NCBI GenBank assembly: GCA_963699345.1
Contig: CAVOTL010000007.1
Coordinates: 744,001-808,000, forward strand
Length of the DNA: 64,000 nucleotides
Direction: 5' to 3'
DNA from: Bog-756 sp963699345
Lineage (GTDB): Bacteria > Actinomycetota > Acidimicrobiia > Acidimicrobiales > RAAP-2
Positions 15,784 to 24,418 of this stretch are shown here, piece after piece. The translations under genes were made by a program, and so were the position numbers. The notes under the pieces were generated by a model. The model worked only from the letters and a program-made list of their open reading frames with translations. It was not told the origin of the DNA and did not search any database. Positions within the stretch are counted from its first letter, which is position 1. Each line of letters begins with the position of its first letter.

Positions 15784-16419
15784 ATGGGACCCCGCAACCG
15801 CACGAACCCCCTGGCCCTCGCCGTGCTGCTCTGCCTCTACGAACGCCCGATGCACCCCTACGAGGTGGCTACGACGCTGCGGCAGCGCAACAAGCACGAG
15901 AGCGTCCGGCTCAACTACGGCTCGCTGTACGCCGTGGTCAGTGCGCTCGAGCGCCGGGGACTGATCACGCCTATGGAGACCGAGCGCGAGGGTCGCCTCC
16001 CCGAGCGCACCGTCTACCAACTCTCCGACGCCGGGCGCGTCGAGGCCCACGACTGGCTCACCGATCTCGTGGCCACCCCGGTGAAGGAGTACCCGGCGTT
16101 CGAGGCGGCGCTCTCGTTCCTTCCGGCGCTCCCCCCCGACGACGTCGTCGGGCTGCTGAGGGAGCGGGCCCTGCGCCTGGAGACGCTGATCGCCCAGGCG
16201 CAGGCGTCCCACGAGGTCGCCGACAAGATCGGCCTTCCGAAGATCTTCTCGGTGGAGGACCGGTTCCGGATCGCCCTGCTCGAAACGGAGCACGCCTTCG
16301 TCTGTCAGCTCTCGGCCGACATCGAGTCGGGGGTCCTCGAGGGCGTCGACTGGTGGCGCCGGATACATCTGTCCGGCGACGAGCCCCCCTCGCTCCCCCC
16401 GTTCATCGAACCGAGCTGA
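15784..16419 (+). CDS. PadR-family transcriptional regulator
   Basis: 211 residues. The N-terminal winged helix (about 8-85) has the PadR order: LALAVLLCLYERPMHPYEVA, a recognition helix with LNYGSLYAVVSALERRGLI, and the wing with PERTVYQLSDAG. A C-terminal helical dimerisation region (about 110-200) follows. AAAGGAG lies six bases before the ATG at 15784; the in-frame GTG two codons earlier touches that ribosome site and is rejected. An ABC drug-efflux pair follows immediately, so it likely represses the pump and releases DNA when a drug binds. Confidence 0.92.
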   Translation: MGPRNRTNPLALAVLLCLYERPMHPYEVATTLRQRNKHESVRLNYGSLYAVVSALERRGLITPMETEREGRLPERTVYQLSDAGRVEAHDWLTDLVATPVKEYPAFEAALSFLPALPPDDVVGLLRERALRLETLIAQAQASHEVADKIGLPKIFSVEDRFRIALLETEHAFVCQLSADIESGVLEGVDWWRRIHLSGDEPPSLPPFIEPS

Positions 16420-16449
16420 CGGACCCCCTCTGCCGGCCCGACGGCCTGC

Positions 16450-16480
16450 ATCCCTGACGACCTGGATCCCTGACGACCTG
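16450..16480. repeat. Direct repeat of 15 bp in the padR-ABC intergenic region
   Basis: ATCCCTGACGACCTG occurs at 16450-16464 and again at 16466-16480, a 16-base period. It lies between the regulator stop and the ATPase start. It could be a second binding site or simple slippage. Confidence 0.6.
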
Positions 16481-16531
16481 TACCCAACGCGACCCCTGCG
16501 TCGCGACGAACCCCGAATCGAGGCACCCCTG

Positions 16532-17541
16532 ATGACCGAACCCTCCCCCGCGATCGTCACCGACCGACTCGCCAAGACCTTCCCGTCCCGTGGCGGACCG
16601 GTGGAGGCCGTGCGCGACGTGAGCCTGCGCGTCGAGTCCGGAGAGATCTTCGGGCTCCTCGGCCCGAACGGTGCCGGCAAGACCACCACCATGAGGATGC
16701 TCACCACCCTGCTCCCCATCGATGCCGGCCAGGCCACGGTGGCCGGCTTCGACGTCGACCATCGTCCTCGACAGGTACGCCAGCGCATCGGCTACGTCAG
16801 TCAGTTGGGGGAGCCGACGAACTGGCCACCGGAACGGAGAACCTCCTGCTCCAGGGGCGCCTGTACGGAGCGGGGCTGGCGGAGCTGCGGCCCCGGATCG
16901 ACGAGCTGGCGGCCGTCCTCGATCTCTCGGGCTTCCTCGACCGCCGGGTGAAGACCTACTCCGGGGGTCAGCGGCGACGGCTCGATGTCGCGTTGGGCAT
17001 CGTCCACCAGCCCACCGTGCTCTTCCTCGACGAACCCACCACCGGCCTCGACCCGCAGAACCGGGCCAATCTCTGGGAGCACCTCCGGGCGCTGCGGGAC
17101 CAGGGGACGACGATCGTCCTGACCACCCACTACCTGGAGGAGGCCGACGTCCTGTGCGATCGCCTGGTGATCGTCGACCACGGCCGCATCGTCATCGAGG
17201 GGACCCCCCGGGACCTCAAACAACGGGTCGCCGGCGACTCCATCGTGATCACCCTCAAGGACGAACCGGAGGCCACCGGTCGAGGAGTCGACCTGCTCGG
17301 GTCCGAACCCTACGTCCGCGAGATCTCCGTCTCGGGTGACCAGCTCCGCCTCTACGTGGAGGACGGCAGCACGGCTCTACCCCGGCTGCTCCGGATCCTC
17401 GACACCGGTCGGGTCGGCGTGCGTTCGATGAGCCTGTCCGAACCCACGCTCGACGACGTGTTCCTCCGCCAGACCGGCCGGTCGTTGCGCGACACGGGGG
17501 CCGATGGGGCGAACGCCGGGGGATCGGAGGTGGCGGCATGA
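16532..17541 (+). CDS. ABC transporter ATPase (DrrA-like), frame interrupted by a -1 indel
   Basis: The gene reads in one frame from ATG 16532 through Walker A (LLGPNGAGKTTT) to IGYVSQLG, then continues in another frame with the signature TYSGGQRRRLD, Walker B VLFLDEPTTGLDP, switch His in LTTHYLEEAD and a DrrA-type C-terminal domain. The span is 3n+2, so one base is missing. The break is at the G5 run near 16806-16810; six G would give QLGGADELATGTENLLLQG, the normal Q-loop region. Reconstructed length is 336 residues. Coupled to the permease by ATGA. It should energise efflux of a drug or lipid. A sequencing error is more likely than inactivation. Confidence 0.85.
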
Positions 17542-18296
17542 AGCTCACCCGTGACACGTGGCTCCTGTTCCACCGCTACACCGTCCAGATGCTGCGCAAT
17601 CCCGTGTGGCTGTTCGTCGGCTTCTCCACGCCGTTGCTGTACCTGGTCCTGTTCACGCCGCTCCTGCGCCACTTCTCCGGACCCCAGACGTCGTCGGCCA
17701 CCGTCATCGATCTGTTCCTCCCCGGCATCCTCGCCCTGTTGGCCTTCGCCAGCGGCATGTCCGGCGGGTTCGGGACCATCTTCGAACTCCAGTCCGGCGT
17801 CATCGAGCGGTTACGGGTCACTCCAGCGAGCCGATTCGCCATCCTGATGGGACCCCTGCTCTCCGGCATGCTGATGATGTTCGTCTTCGACGCCGTCGTG
17901 GTGGCCGCCGCCACCGGCTTCGGGTACTCGTTGCACTGGGGAGGTCTGGCCGTCCTGGTGGTCCTGCTCGGCATCCTGATGGTCACCATGTCCGCTTTTT
18001 CGGTAGCCACCGCGCTCGTGACCAAGGACATCAGCAGCTTCGCCGCCATCATCAACGGACTGAACCTTCCGGTCCTGCTCCTGGCCGGCGTGCTGCTCCC
18101 CATCTCACTGGGACCGACCTGGATGCGCTTCCTGGCCCACTTCAATCCGCTCTACTACGCCGTCGAGGGGGCCAGGGCCCTGTCCGTGGGCTCCTTCACC
18201 GACCCGGCGGTGTGGCAGGCCTTCGCCGTGCTGGTGCCGCTCTGCATCGTGGTCGTCACCTGGGCGACCAGTGTGTTCCGGCGCGCCGTGGCGTGA
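17538..18296 (+). CDS. ABC-2 type permease (DrrB-like)
   Basis: 252 residues with six hydrophobic helices. An N-terminal cytoplasmic segment (TRDTWLLFHRYTVQMLRNPVW) leads into the first helix, as in daunorubicin-resistance-type permeases. Between helices 2 and 3 lies FELQSGVIERLRVTPASRFAI, the conserved coupling segment of this class; ARALSVG precedes the last helix. The start overlaps the ATPase stop as ATGA. With the ATPase it should form a homodimeric exporter regulated by the upstream PadR protein. Substrate unknown. Confidence 0.9.
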   Translation: MKLTRDTWLLFHRYTVQMLRNPVWLFVGFSTPLLYLVLFTPLLRHFSGPQTSSATVIDLFLPGILALLAFASGMSGGFGTIFELQSGVIERLRVTPASRFAILMGPLLSGMLMMFVFDAVVVAAATGFGYSLHWGGLAVLVVLLGILMVTMSAFSVATALVTKDISSFAAIINGLNLPVLLLAGVLLPISLGPTWMRFLAHFNPLYYAVEGARALSVGSFTDPAVWQAFAVLVPLCIVVVTWATSVFRRAVA

Positions 18297-18398
18297 CAGC
18301 AGTCGGTCACCGGGCCGGAGCTGGACATCGGAGCGCATCGGGCCGCCCCCGGACGGCGTGGACATCCGAGGGCCGGACGGACCGGAGACGACCCGGCG

Positions 18399-19166
18399 TC
18401 ACCCCGCCAGCTTGATGATGGCGAAGGTGGCGCCGTCCGGATCGGCCAGGACCGCGAACCGGCCCGGAGGGATATCGGTCGGCGGGACGACCGTGGTCGC
18501 CCCGAGCGCGGTCGCCTCGGACACCGCGGCATCGGTGTCGTCGACGCCGAAGTAGACCAGCCAGTGGGCGGGCACCTCCGCCGGGACCATGTCCGGCATG
18601 GGCATCATCCCCGCCACCGTGTTGTCGCCGAGCTTCCACTCGGTGTACGTCATCTCGCCCATGTCGGCGTCGTGGGGCTCCCACCCGAACACCTCCGGGT
18701 AGAAGGTCTTGGCCGCGGCCAGGTCCCGCGTGTTGAGCTCGTTCCAGGTCAACGCCCCGGCCTCGTTCGCCAATTCCGCCCCGATGAACGTCTTCGGCTG
18801 CCAGACACCGATGGCCGCCCCGGTCGGATCGGCGAAGACGGCCATGCGCCCGATGTCGGAGACGTCCATCGGCTCGACGAACACGGTGGCCCCGGCCGCC
18901 TTCGCCCGCTCGACCGTGGCGTCGGCATCGTCCACCGACACGTAACTCACCCAGACACTGGGCTGGCCCTCACCCATGGCCGGCATGTTGCCGGCCACCG
19001 TCCTCCCACCTTTGCGCAGGAGGGTGTAGTGACCCATGTCCGCACCCTGGTCTTCGGCGTCCCAGCCGAACAGCGACCCGTAGAAGGCGTTGGAGGCGTC
19101 GATGTCCCGGGTGGCGTGGTCGACCCAGGACGGGGTCCCGGGAACGTACGAGGTGAATTCCGGCAT
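18399..19166 (-). CDS. Two-domain glyoxalase/bleomycin-resistance (VOC) family protein
   Basis: 255 residues made of two tandem VOC domains (about 5-120 and 135-253). Each opens with a strand and helix of the type WVDHATRDIDASNAFYGSLFGW or TWNELNTRDLAAAKTFYPEVFGW and ends with DPTGAAIGVWQ or DPDGATFAIIK. The fold binds a divalent metal in many members; relatives are described as hydroxylase-like or glyoxalase-like proteins in antibiotic-producing actinomycetes. The exact reaction cannot be told. AAGGGGAAG lies just before the ATG at 19166. It is convergent with the efflux pair. Confidence 0.87.
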   Translation of the reverse strand: MPEFTSYVPGTPSWVDHATRDIDASNAFYGSLFGWDAEDQGADMGHYTLLRKGGRTVAGNMPAMGEGQPSVWVSYVSVDDADATVERAKAAGATVFVEPMDVSDIGRMAVFADPTGAAIGVWQPKTFIGAELANEAGALTWNELNTRDLAAAKTFYPEVFGWEPHDADMGEMTYTEWKLGDNTVAGMMPMPDMVPAEVPAHWLVYFGVDDTDAAVSEATALGATTVVPPTDIPPGRFAVLADPDGATFAIIKLAG

Positions 19167-19377
19167 CTGCTTCCCCTTGGTCGGAGGCGGTGGAGGTGTC
19201 CCTGCGACGCAGCCTAGCGATAGGCCCGCCGCGTTTCCCGGGGCGTCACCGGGGGACGTCACCAGGGAACCGACGCGACTCGTCCCCCACCGGAACGAGG
19301 GGCCGAGTCCACTTCTGCCGACCGATCCCACGATTGCGCGTGGATTGCAGTGTCCGGGATGTTGCGCGACATCCCAG

Positions 19378-19453
19378 TGGAGCGGACGACGGGATTCGAA
19401 CCCGCGACCCCAACCTTGGCAAGGTTGTGCTCTACCAGCTGAGCCACGTCCGC
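19378..19453 (-). tRNA. tRNA-Gly (anticodon GCC)
   Basis: A complete cloverleaf can be drawn: acceptor stem GCGGACG/CGTCCGC, D-arm with GCTC...GAGC, anticodon stem CAACC/GGTTG around loop TTGCCAA, and the T-arm with GGTTCGAATC. The discriminator is T, normal for bacterial glycine tRNA, and the 3' CCA is encoded at 19378-19380. No intron and no neighbouring tRNA. Confidence 0.97.
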
Positions 19454-19535
19454 GTAGGGGCATGACTCTAGCAGTTGGGACACCGGATCCGGAATGCCAC
19501 TCCCGGCGCGGGTCGCCCTGTGCGATCCTCAGTGG

Positions 19536-20138
19536 ATGGCACTGCTGCCCGACACCGTGTCCGCCGAGGCAGTGGAGCTGCGTCGGTGGCACCCCCGGTA
19601 CGCCGAGAGCCTGTGTGCCGCCGTGTCCGCCAGTCAGCCCGAGCTCCGGCCCTGGATGCCGTGGGCCCAGGAGCGGCCCACCGTGGACGGGCACGTCGCG
19701 ATCCTCGCCGAAGGTCATGCCAAGTTCGAGGCCGGCACCGAGTGGCAGTTCGTCCTGTTCGAGCCGGGCGCCGATCGGGTCGTCGGTGCGGCAGGGCTCC
19801 ACCACCGGCACGACCCGGACACTGTGGAGATCGGCTACTGGGTGCGCACCGACTCCACCCACCGCGGGTACGCCACGATGGCGTCCCGCGCCCTCACCAC
19901 CGCGGCGTTCGCCCACCTCGGGTACGTCGACAAGGTGGAGATCCGCATGGACGTGGGGAACCGTCGCAGCGCGGCGGTCCCACCCCGGCTCGGGTTCCGC
20001 CACAGCGGCGACGTCGACCAGGAGGTCGACGCCCCTGGTCAGAGTGGCCGGTGGATGGTGTGGGTCATGGGCCGCGCCGAGTGGCTCCCGTCGGGCCCGA
20101 CGAACCCCGCCGCCCCTGACGGCCCCGGCTCGGCCTGA
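19536..20138 (+). CDS. GNAT acetyltransferase (RimJ/RimL-type)
   Basis: 200 residues. The acetyl-CoA-binding core is seen at EIGYWVRTDSTHRGYATMAS (about residues 108-127) and in the later VGNRRSAAVPPRLGF helix, the hallmark of RimJ/L-like N-acetyltransferases. ELRRWHPRYAESLCAAV near the N-terminus gives the usual first strand and helix. ATG 19536 gives the family-typical start; the longer in-frame version from 19494 adds 14 residues without similarity. Substrate may be a protein N-terminus, an amino acid or an aminoglycoside; nothing nearby decides. Confidence 0.88.
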   Translation: MALLPDTVSAEAVELRRWHPRYAESLCAAVSASQPELRPWMPWAQERPTVDGHVAILAEGHAKFEAGTEWQFVLFEPGADRVVGAAGLHHRHDPDTVEIGYWVRTDSTHRGYATMASRALTTAAFAHLGYVDKVEIRMDVGNRRSAAVPPRLGFRHSGDVDQEVDAPGQSGRWMVWVMGRAEWLPSGPTNPAAPDGPGSA

Positions 20139-20148
20139 CCGACCGTTC

Positions 20149-20167
20149 CGGGGGCGCCACGCCCCCG
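20149..20167 (+). terminator. GC-rich hairpin after the acetyltransferase gene
   Basis: CGGGGGCG, loop CCA, CGCCCCCG: a perfect 8-bp stem starting ten bases after the stop. There is no immediate T-tract, so it would be a U-poor terminator as often found in high-GC actinobacteria. Confidence 0.5.
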
Positions 20168-20279
20168 ACCCGCAGACCCAGTCGTCGCGCAGTTTTTCCC
20201 GACGAGTCTCCATCCGCATCGCCCCGCAGCTCCGAAGGAACGATGCAGGCTGTTCGGGCAGTGGGATGACACGAGGCGC

Positions 20280-21035
20280 ATGTTGCAAGGGGCGGAGGGA
20301 ATCGGACGAAGGGATGCGGACGGATCGCCGTCCGCCCTGCCGCCGCGTCGACGCGCCCATTCGTCCGTCTCGGGGCTCGTAACCTCGGTCGTCGTCACGC
20401 TCGTACTCGTGGTGGGGGCCTGGGCCCTGCTCACCTCCCAGGCCTACCGGGCGCCCTCGGGCACCCAGGTGGCCGTCCGGCTCGGAACCGCGGTGGTCGA
20501 CGGCCGGGTCGTCCCCCACGTGGCGCTCCACTTCTCCACCTACCCGTTCGCCGACGGGGAGGTCGACGGGGTCCCGATCCACCCGGGCGGCAACCGGACC
20601 TGGCCGGCCATCGGGCCGACTCCGGACTTCCAGGTGCCCGCCCATGCCCTCGTGACGGTCACGGTCCACCAGTACGACGGGGGTGGTGCCCTCAACGATC
20701 CGTGGTTCGCCACCGTCCGCGGCACCGTGGGGAACGTGGCCACCGTCGACGGACGGGTGGTCCACGCGGTCGACCCCGACGCCATCGGGCACACCTTCCT
20801 GCTCCAGAGCCTTCCCGGTGCGGCGTCCGACTTCTTCCTCAACGTGCCCCTGCCCGCCGTCCCCCGCGACTACAGCGACGACGGGCCGTACCGGACCATC
20901 GTGTTCAGCTTCCTCTCCGGGCCCCGGGGCACCTACGCGTGGAACTGCGAGTTCCCCTGCGGGCAGATGGTGGCCCTCTTCGGCTCCGCCATGAACACCC
21001 TGGGCTACATGTCGGGGTACCTCTATGCCGTCTGA
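20280..21035 (+). CDS. Membrane-anchored cupredoxin-like protein, first gene of the oxidase operon
   Basis: 251 residues with one N-terminal transmembrane helix (about 38-58, VTSVVVTLVLVVGAWALL) and an extracytoplasmic beta-rich domain. The C-terminal part has IGHTFLLQSLPG and YAWNCEFPCGQMV, placed like the His and CxxxC copper ligands of subunit II-type cupredoxins. The second His of a CuA site (four residues after the last Cys) is replaced by Val, so a standard CuA centre is unlikely. It overlaps the subunit II gene by 11 bases, so it belongs to the complex. ATG 20280 is the first start; there is only weak GAGG upstream. It may carry electrons or help copper insertion; both are inference. 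Confidence 0.7.
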   Translation: MLQGAEGIGRRDADGSPSALPPRRRAHSSVSGLVTSVVVTLVLVVGAWALLTSQAYRAPSGTQVAVRLGTAVVDGRVVPHVALHFSTYPFADGEVDGVPIHPGGNRTWPAIGPTPDFQVPAHALVTVTVHQYDGGGALNDPWFATVRGTVGNVATVDGRVVHAVDPDAIGHTFLLQSLPGAASDFFLNVPLPAVPRDYSDDGPYRTIVFSFLSGPRGTYAWNCEFPCGQMVALFGSAMNTLGYMSGYLYAV

Positions 21036-21837
21036 GGGGCCCTCCAGCCAGGAGGTCACCGGACAGGCCGCGCCGGTGGAGGGACACGGCGGCTCCTGGG
21101 CGGTCGCCGGCCTGTGCGGTGCCGGTGTCGCACTGATCGGCACGGTCGCGGCCCTGGTCCTGCCCGGTCGGATCCTCCCCCGGCCCGCTTCGGACGCCGC
21201 CACGGACGTGGTGCACACCTTCCAGGTGGTCGGGGTGTTGGCCGCAGTGGCGCTCGGCATCGTCGCCGGACTGGCGGCCGCGAGCCTCGTCGGCGGCCAC
21301 GTCCGGTCCGGTGACACGCCCCCTCCGGATGCACCGGCCCGCGCCGCCGCCCGGTCGGTGACCACTCTGGCCCTGGTTGCCTGCGCAGCGCTCGTGGTGG
21401 CCGTCGTCGTCTGGGGACTGTCGGTACTCACCCCGGCCGGCGCCGCCGGAGGCGATCCGGTGGTCGTGCGGGTGACCGGTCACCAGTGGGTGTGGACCTA
21501 CGCGTACCCGGGCACACGGGTGAACGGCACGTCCCTGGAGCTTCCCCTGGGACGTCCGGTCGAGTTCGAGGTCACCTCGGTCGACGTCACTCACGGCTTC
21601 CACCCCATAGCGTTCGGGACCCAGGTCGAGGCCTCGCCCGGTGTGGTGACCGTGTTGCGCGTCACACCGGACCGGCTCGGGCCCGTCCGGGTGCAGTGCA
21701 GCCAGCTGTGCGGGCTGCTCCACGCGGCCATGGCCACCGACGCCGAGGTCGTCTCCCCGTCCGACTTCGCCCACTGGCTCGTCGTCCAGGGGACGCCGAC
21801 AGCCACGGCCCGCAGGATCGCGGGGTTGGCCCGATGA
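21025..21837 (+). CDS. coxB: Heme-copper oxidase subunit II with CuA site
   Basis: 270 residues with two transmembrane helices (about 27-48 and 65-90), a further hydrophobic stretch (112-133), and a C-terminal cupredoxin domain. The CuA ligands are complete: His190 in SVDVTHGFHP and Cys225, Cys229, His233, Met236 in CSQLCGLLHAAM. HQWVWTYAYPG supplies the aromatic patch for electron entry. It should accept electrons from cytochrome c or another periplasmic-side donor and pass them to subunit I. Start ATG 21025 lies inside the preceding gene; the stop overlaps the subunit I start (ATGA). Confidence 0.92.
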   Translation: MPSEGPSSQEVTGQAAPVEGHGGSWAVAGLCGAGVALIGTVAALVLPGRILPRPASDAATDVVHTFQVVGVLAAVALGIVAGLAAASLVGGHVRSGDTPPPDAPARAAARSVTTLALVACAALVVAVVVWGLSVLTPAGAAGGDPVVVRVTGHQWVWTYAYPGTRVNGTSLELPLGRPVEFEVTSVDVTHGFHPIAFGTQVEASPGVVTVLRVTPDRLGPVRVQCSQLCGLLHAAMATDAEVVSPSDFAHWLVVQGTPTATARRIAGLAR

Positions 21838-23753
21838 CCGGGCCCACCACCTCATCGGTCCCACGCGCCGTCCGGTCCCTCACGTTGCGTGAACGGCAGG
21901 GGGTGGCGGCCGGTCTCGTCGTCGGTGTGCTGACCGCCGCGGCCGCCTGGGCCGCGTCGCACGTCCTCTTCGAGGTCGGCAACTGGGGGACCGACCGCGT
22001 CACCGCGGTGACCATGGTCGCCTGGTTCGTCGGATTCAACGCCGGTGTCGGCACCTGGAACCCGCCGCTCGAATGGCTCCTCGGATCGACCCCGGGACCT
22101 GACGTCGTGACCCTCGAGGTCGGCGTGGGACGCGGTCGGTACCGCTACCTACGATTCTGCACCGACCACAAGGTGGTCGGCATGCAGTACCTGGGGCTCG
22201 CCGTGGTGCTCCTCGGCGTCGGCGGAGTGGGAGCGGTCCTCATCCGCACGCAGCTGCTCAGCCCGCACTCGACCTTCCTCGGGCCGACCGCCTACGGCGA
22301 CGTGGTCACCCTCCACGGACTCTGCATGGTGATCGGTGTCCTCCTGCTGCTCATCGGACCGTTTGCGAGCTACGTCCTACCCCTGATCCTCGGCGCCCGC
22401 ACGGTCGCACTCCCGAGGCTCAACGCCATGGGCGTCTGGATCATGGCCTCAGCGGCGGCGTGCCTCGTGTCGACCGTCGTCATCGGTGGTGCCGACGTGG
22501 GATGGACCACCTACGCCCCCCTGGCCGACCAGGCGTCCCCGGCCATGACGGCACTGGCCCTCGCCCTGGTGGGTCTGGTCGCCTGCGTGGTCATCTCCGG
22601 CATCAACACGGTGGCCACGGTGGTGACGCTCCGCGCCCGGGGCATGAGCGCCCGCCGGATGCCGGTCATGGCGTGGGGGGCGTTCATCGCCGCCGGTCTG
22701 GCCGTCGCCACCATGGCCGGGCTGCTCCTCGTGATGACCCTCGTCCTGGCCGACCGCACCATGGGGACGACCTTCTTCGTCGCCCCGCAGGGTGGGTCGG
22801 GCGAACTCTACGAGATCGCCTTCTGGACGATGGGACAACCGCTGCTCTACGTGCTCCTCATCCCCCCGATGGCCGCCGTCCTCGAGATGGCCGGCAGCTT
22901 CGCCCGTCGCCCGGTGTTCAACGCCCGGTTGGTGGTCTGGTGTTTCGTCGCCATCGCCGGCATCTCGCTGCTCACCCTCGGGCACCACCTGTACACGACC
23001 GGGTTGTCGCCGGCGTTGAGCGGCAGCAGCCTGGTCCTGACCGAACTGTTCGCCCTCCCCGTCGGCGTGGTGGTGTTGTGCGTGCTCGGGACGGTTTGGC
23101 GGGGCAGCATCTGGGCCCGCCTCCCCCTGTACTTCGTGTACCTGTTCCTGTGGGACATCGTCATCGGGGGCCTGTCCGGTGCGCTCCTCGGAATACCGAC
23201 GGCCGACCGTGACCTGCACGGCGGCATGGTCGTCACCGCCCACCTCCACTACATGATGGTCGGCGTCGTCCTGGTCGGCGCCACCGGTGGTCTCGTCTAC
23301 TGGTTCCCGAAGTTCACGGGCCGGATGTTCGAGGAACGGACCGGACGGGTGGGGTTCTGGCTCATCGCCGTGGGGATCCAGGTGACCTTCCTCGCACAGT
23401 TCTGGGCCGGGGCCCAGGGGATGCCCCGTCGGGTGGCGTGGTACGAGCCGGCCTTCCGGACGGCCAACCAGGTCTCCACCGTGGGCGCCTACGTGCTCAC
23501 CCTCGGATGGGTGGTCCTGCTGTGGGCGGGCGTCTGGTCGGCGCGTCACGGTCGGCCGGCGCCGGCGGACCCCTGGCGGGCCGAGTCCCTGGAGTGGCGG
23601 GTCCCCAGCCCACCACCACTGCGGAATTTTCCGGTCGGGCCGGTGCTGGTGCCGGTCGACGAGGACACCGGTGTCGACGGCGGCACCCCGCGCCTGGGGG
23701 TCCCGGAATCGGCGGCCGGGGCCACCGCCCCCGAGCGGGGAGGTCCGGTCTGA
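21834..23753 (+). CDS. Heme-copper oxidase superfamily subunit I with altered active site
   Basis: 639 residues, at least 14 hydrophobic helices. Heme ligands are kept: His161 (TLHG) and His470/His472 (TAHLHY). Two CuB histidines are present at His384-His385 (LGHHLYTTG). The third CuB ligand, normally in GHPEVY, is Gln335 in WTMGQPLLYV; the Glu of that motif is Leu337, while Tyr339 remains. The K-channel motif PTGIK reads PVGVV (409-413) and the D-channel Asp position before ALPRLN is Thr190. Loss of all main proton-uptake residues suggests a non-pumping enzyme, perhaps a nitric oxide reductase-like member, rather than a normal cytochrome c oxidase. Coupled on both sides by overlapping codons. 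Confidence 0.88.
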   Translation: MTGPTTSSVPRAVRSLTLRERQGVAAGLVVGVLTAAAAWAASHVLFEVGNWGTDRVTAVTMVAWFVGFNAGVGTWNPPLEWLLGSTPGPDVVTLEVGVGRGRYRYLRFCTDHKVVGMQYLGLAVVLLGVGGVGAVLIRTQLLSPHSTFLGPTAYGDVVTLHGLCMVIGVLLLLIGPFASYVLPLILGARTVALPRLNAMGVWIMASAAACLVSTVVIGGADVGWTTYAPLADQASPAMTALALALVGLVACVVISGINTVATVVTLRARGMSARRMPVMAWGAFIAAGLAVATMAGLLLVMTLVLADRTMGTTFFVAPQGGSGELYEIAFWTMGQPLLYVLLIPPMAAVLEMAGSFARRPVFNARLVVWCFVAIAGISLLTLGHHLYTTGLSPALSGSSLVLTELFALPVGVVVLCVLGTVWRGSIWARLPLYFVYLFLWDIVIGGLSGALLGIPTADRDLHGGMVVTAHLHYMMVGVVLVGATGGLVYWFPKFTGRMFEERTGRVGFWLIAVGIQVTFLAQFWAGAQGMPRRVAWYEPAFRTANQVSTVGAYVLTLGWVVLLWAGVWSARHGRPAPADPWRAESLEWRVPSPPPLRNFPVGPVLVPVDEDTGVDGGTPRLGVPESAAGATAPERGGPV

Positions 23754-24418
23754 TGGCCCTGCTCACCGAGCCCGACCGGGCCGACCTGGTCGACGACGGG
23801 GTCACACCGGAACGACGACGCCAGATCACGCTGCTCTCGGTATGGCTCCTCGTCGCGTTCGACGGCGTGCTGACCGCACTCACCGTCGGGACATGGTTCT
23901 ACCTGCGGGCGGCCGACGTGCAGGGGATGTGGCGCGGCCTCCACTGCTCCCCGGCCCGTCCCTGCACCACCGCCGGAGGGAGCCCGCTGCCGGGTCCGGT
24001 GCCCACGGCCGGCCTGTCCCACCTGGTCGGCGTGGTGGTCGGCGCCGTTCTCCTCGGATCGCTGGCCTGGTGGTCCGAGCGGTCGGCCCGCTCGGGTGCT
24101 TCGGCCCCGGTGGTCGCCCGCCGGGCGGCCACGGCCACGGTCGTGGCCGTGGGCACCCTTTGCCTGGTGGGCGTGGCCTACTCGGGACTGGTGTTCAACC
24201 GTTTCGACGGCGCCTACGCGACCGCCTACTGGTACGTGCTGGTGTCGTGTGCCCTCCACCTGGGCGTCATCGCCGTCGTGCTGGCGGGCCTGACCAACCG
24301 GATCCGGGTCGGCGGCGACGTTCCCGACGGAACCTCGGTCCGGGCCGTCCGCATCCTGGTCGTCTGGACGTCGGTGGCCGTCACGATCCTCTGCCTGGTG
24401 GCATCGGTGGGCGGATGA
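23753..24418 (+). CDS. Subunit III-like membrane protein of the oxidase operon
   Basis: 221 residues with five hydrophobic helices. The pattern (short N-terminal soluble part, ITLLSVWLLVAFDGVLTALTVGTWFYLRA in helix 1, and a last pair of helices with YWYVLVSCALHLGVIAVV) resembles heme-copper oxidase subunit III in reduced form. A soluble loop with two Cys (HCSPARPCTT) follows helix 1. Its ATG overlaps the subunit I stop (TGATG) and its stop overlaps the ATP-grasp start (ATGA). Assignment rests mainly on position and helix pattern, less on motifs. Confidence 0.7.
   Translation: MALLTEPDRADLVDDGVTPERRRQITLLSVWLLVAFDGVLTALTVGTWFYLRAADVQGMWRGLHCSPARPCTTAGGSPLPGPVPTAGLSHLVGVVVGAVLLGSLAWWSERSARSGASAPVVARRAATATVVAVGTLCLVGVAYSGLVFNRFDGAYATAYWYVLVSCALHLGVIAVVLAGLTNRIRVGGDVPDGTSVRAVRILVVWTSVAVTILCLVASVGG

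Noticed and set aside
18399..21431. A minus-strand open frame of about 1,000 codons across the glyoxalase, tRNA and oxidase region
   Set aside because: Only its last 255 codons are the real glyoxalase gene; the rest runs through a tRNA and antisense to real genes.
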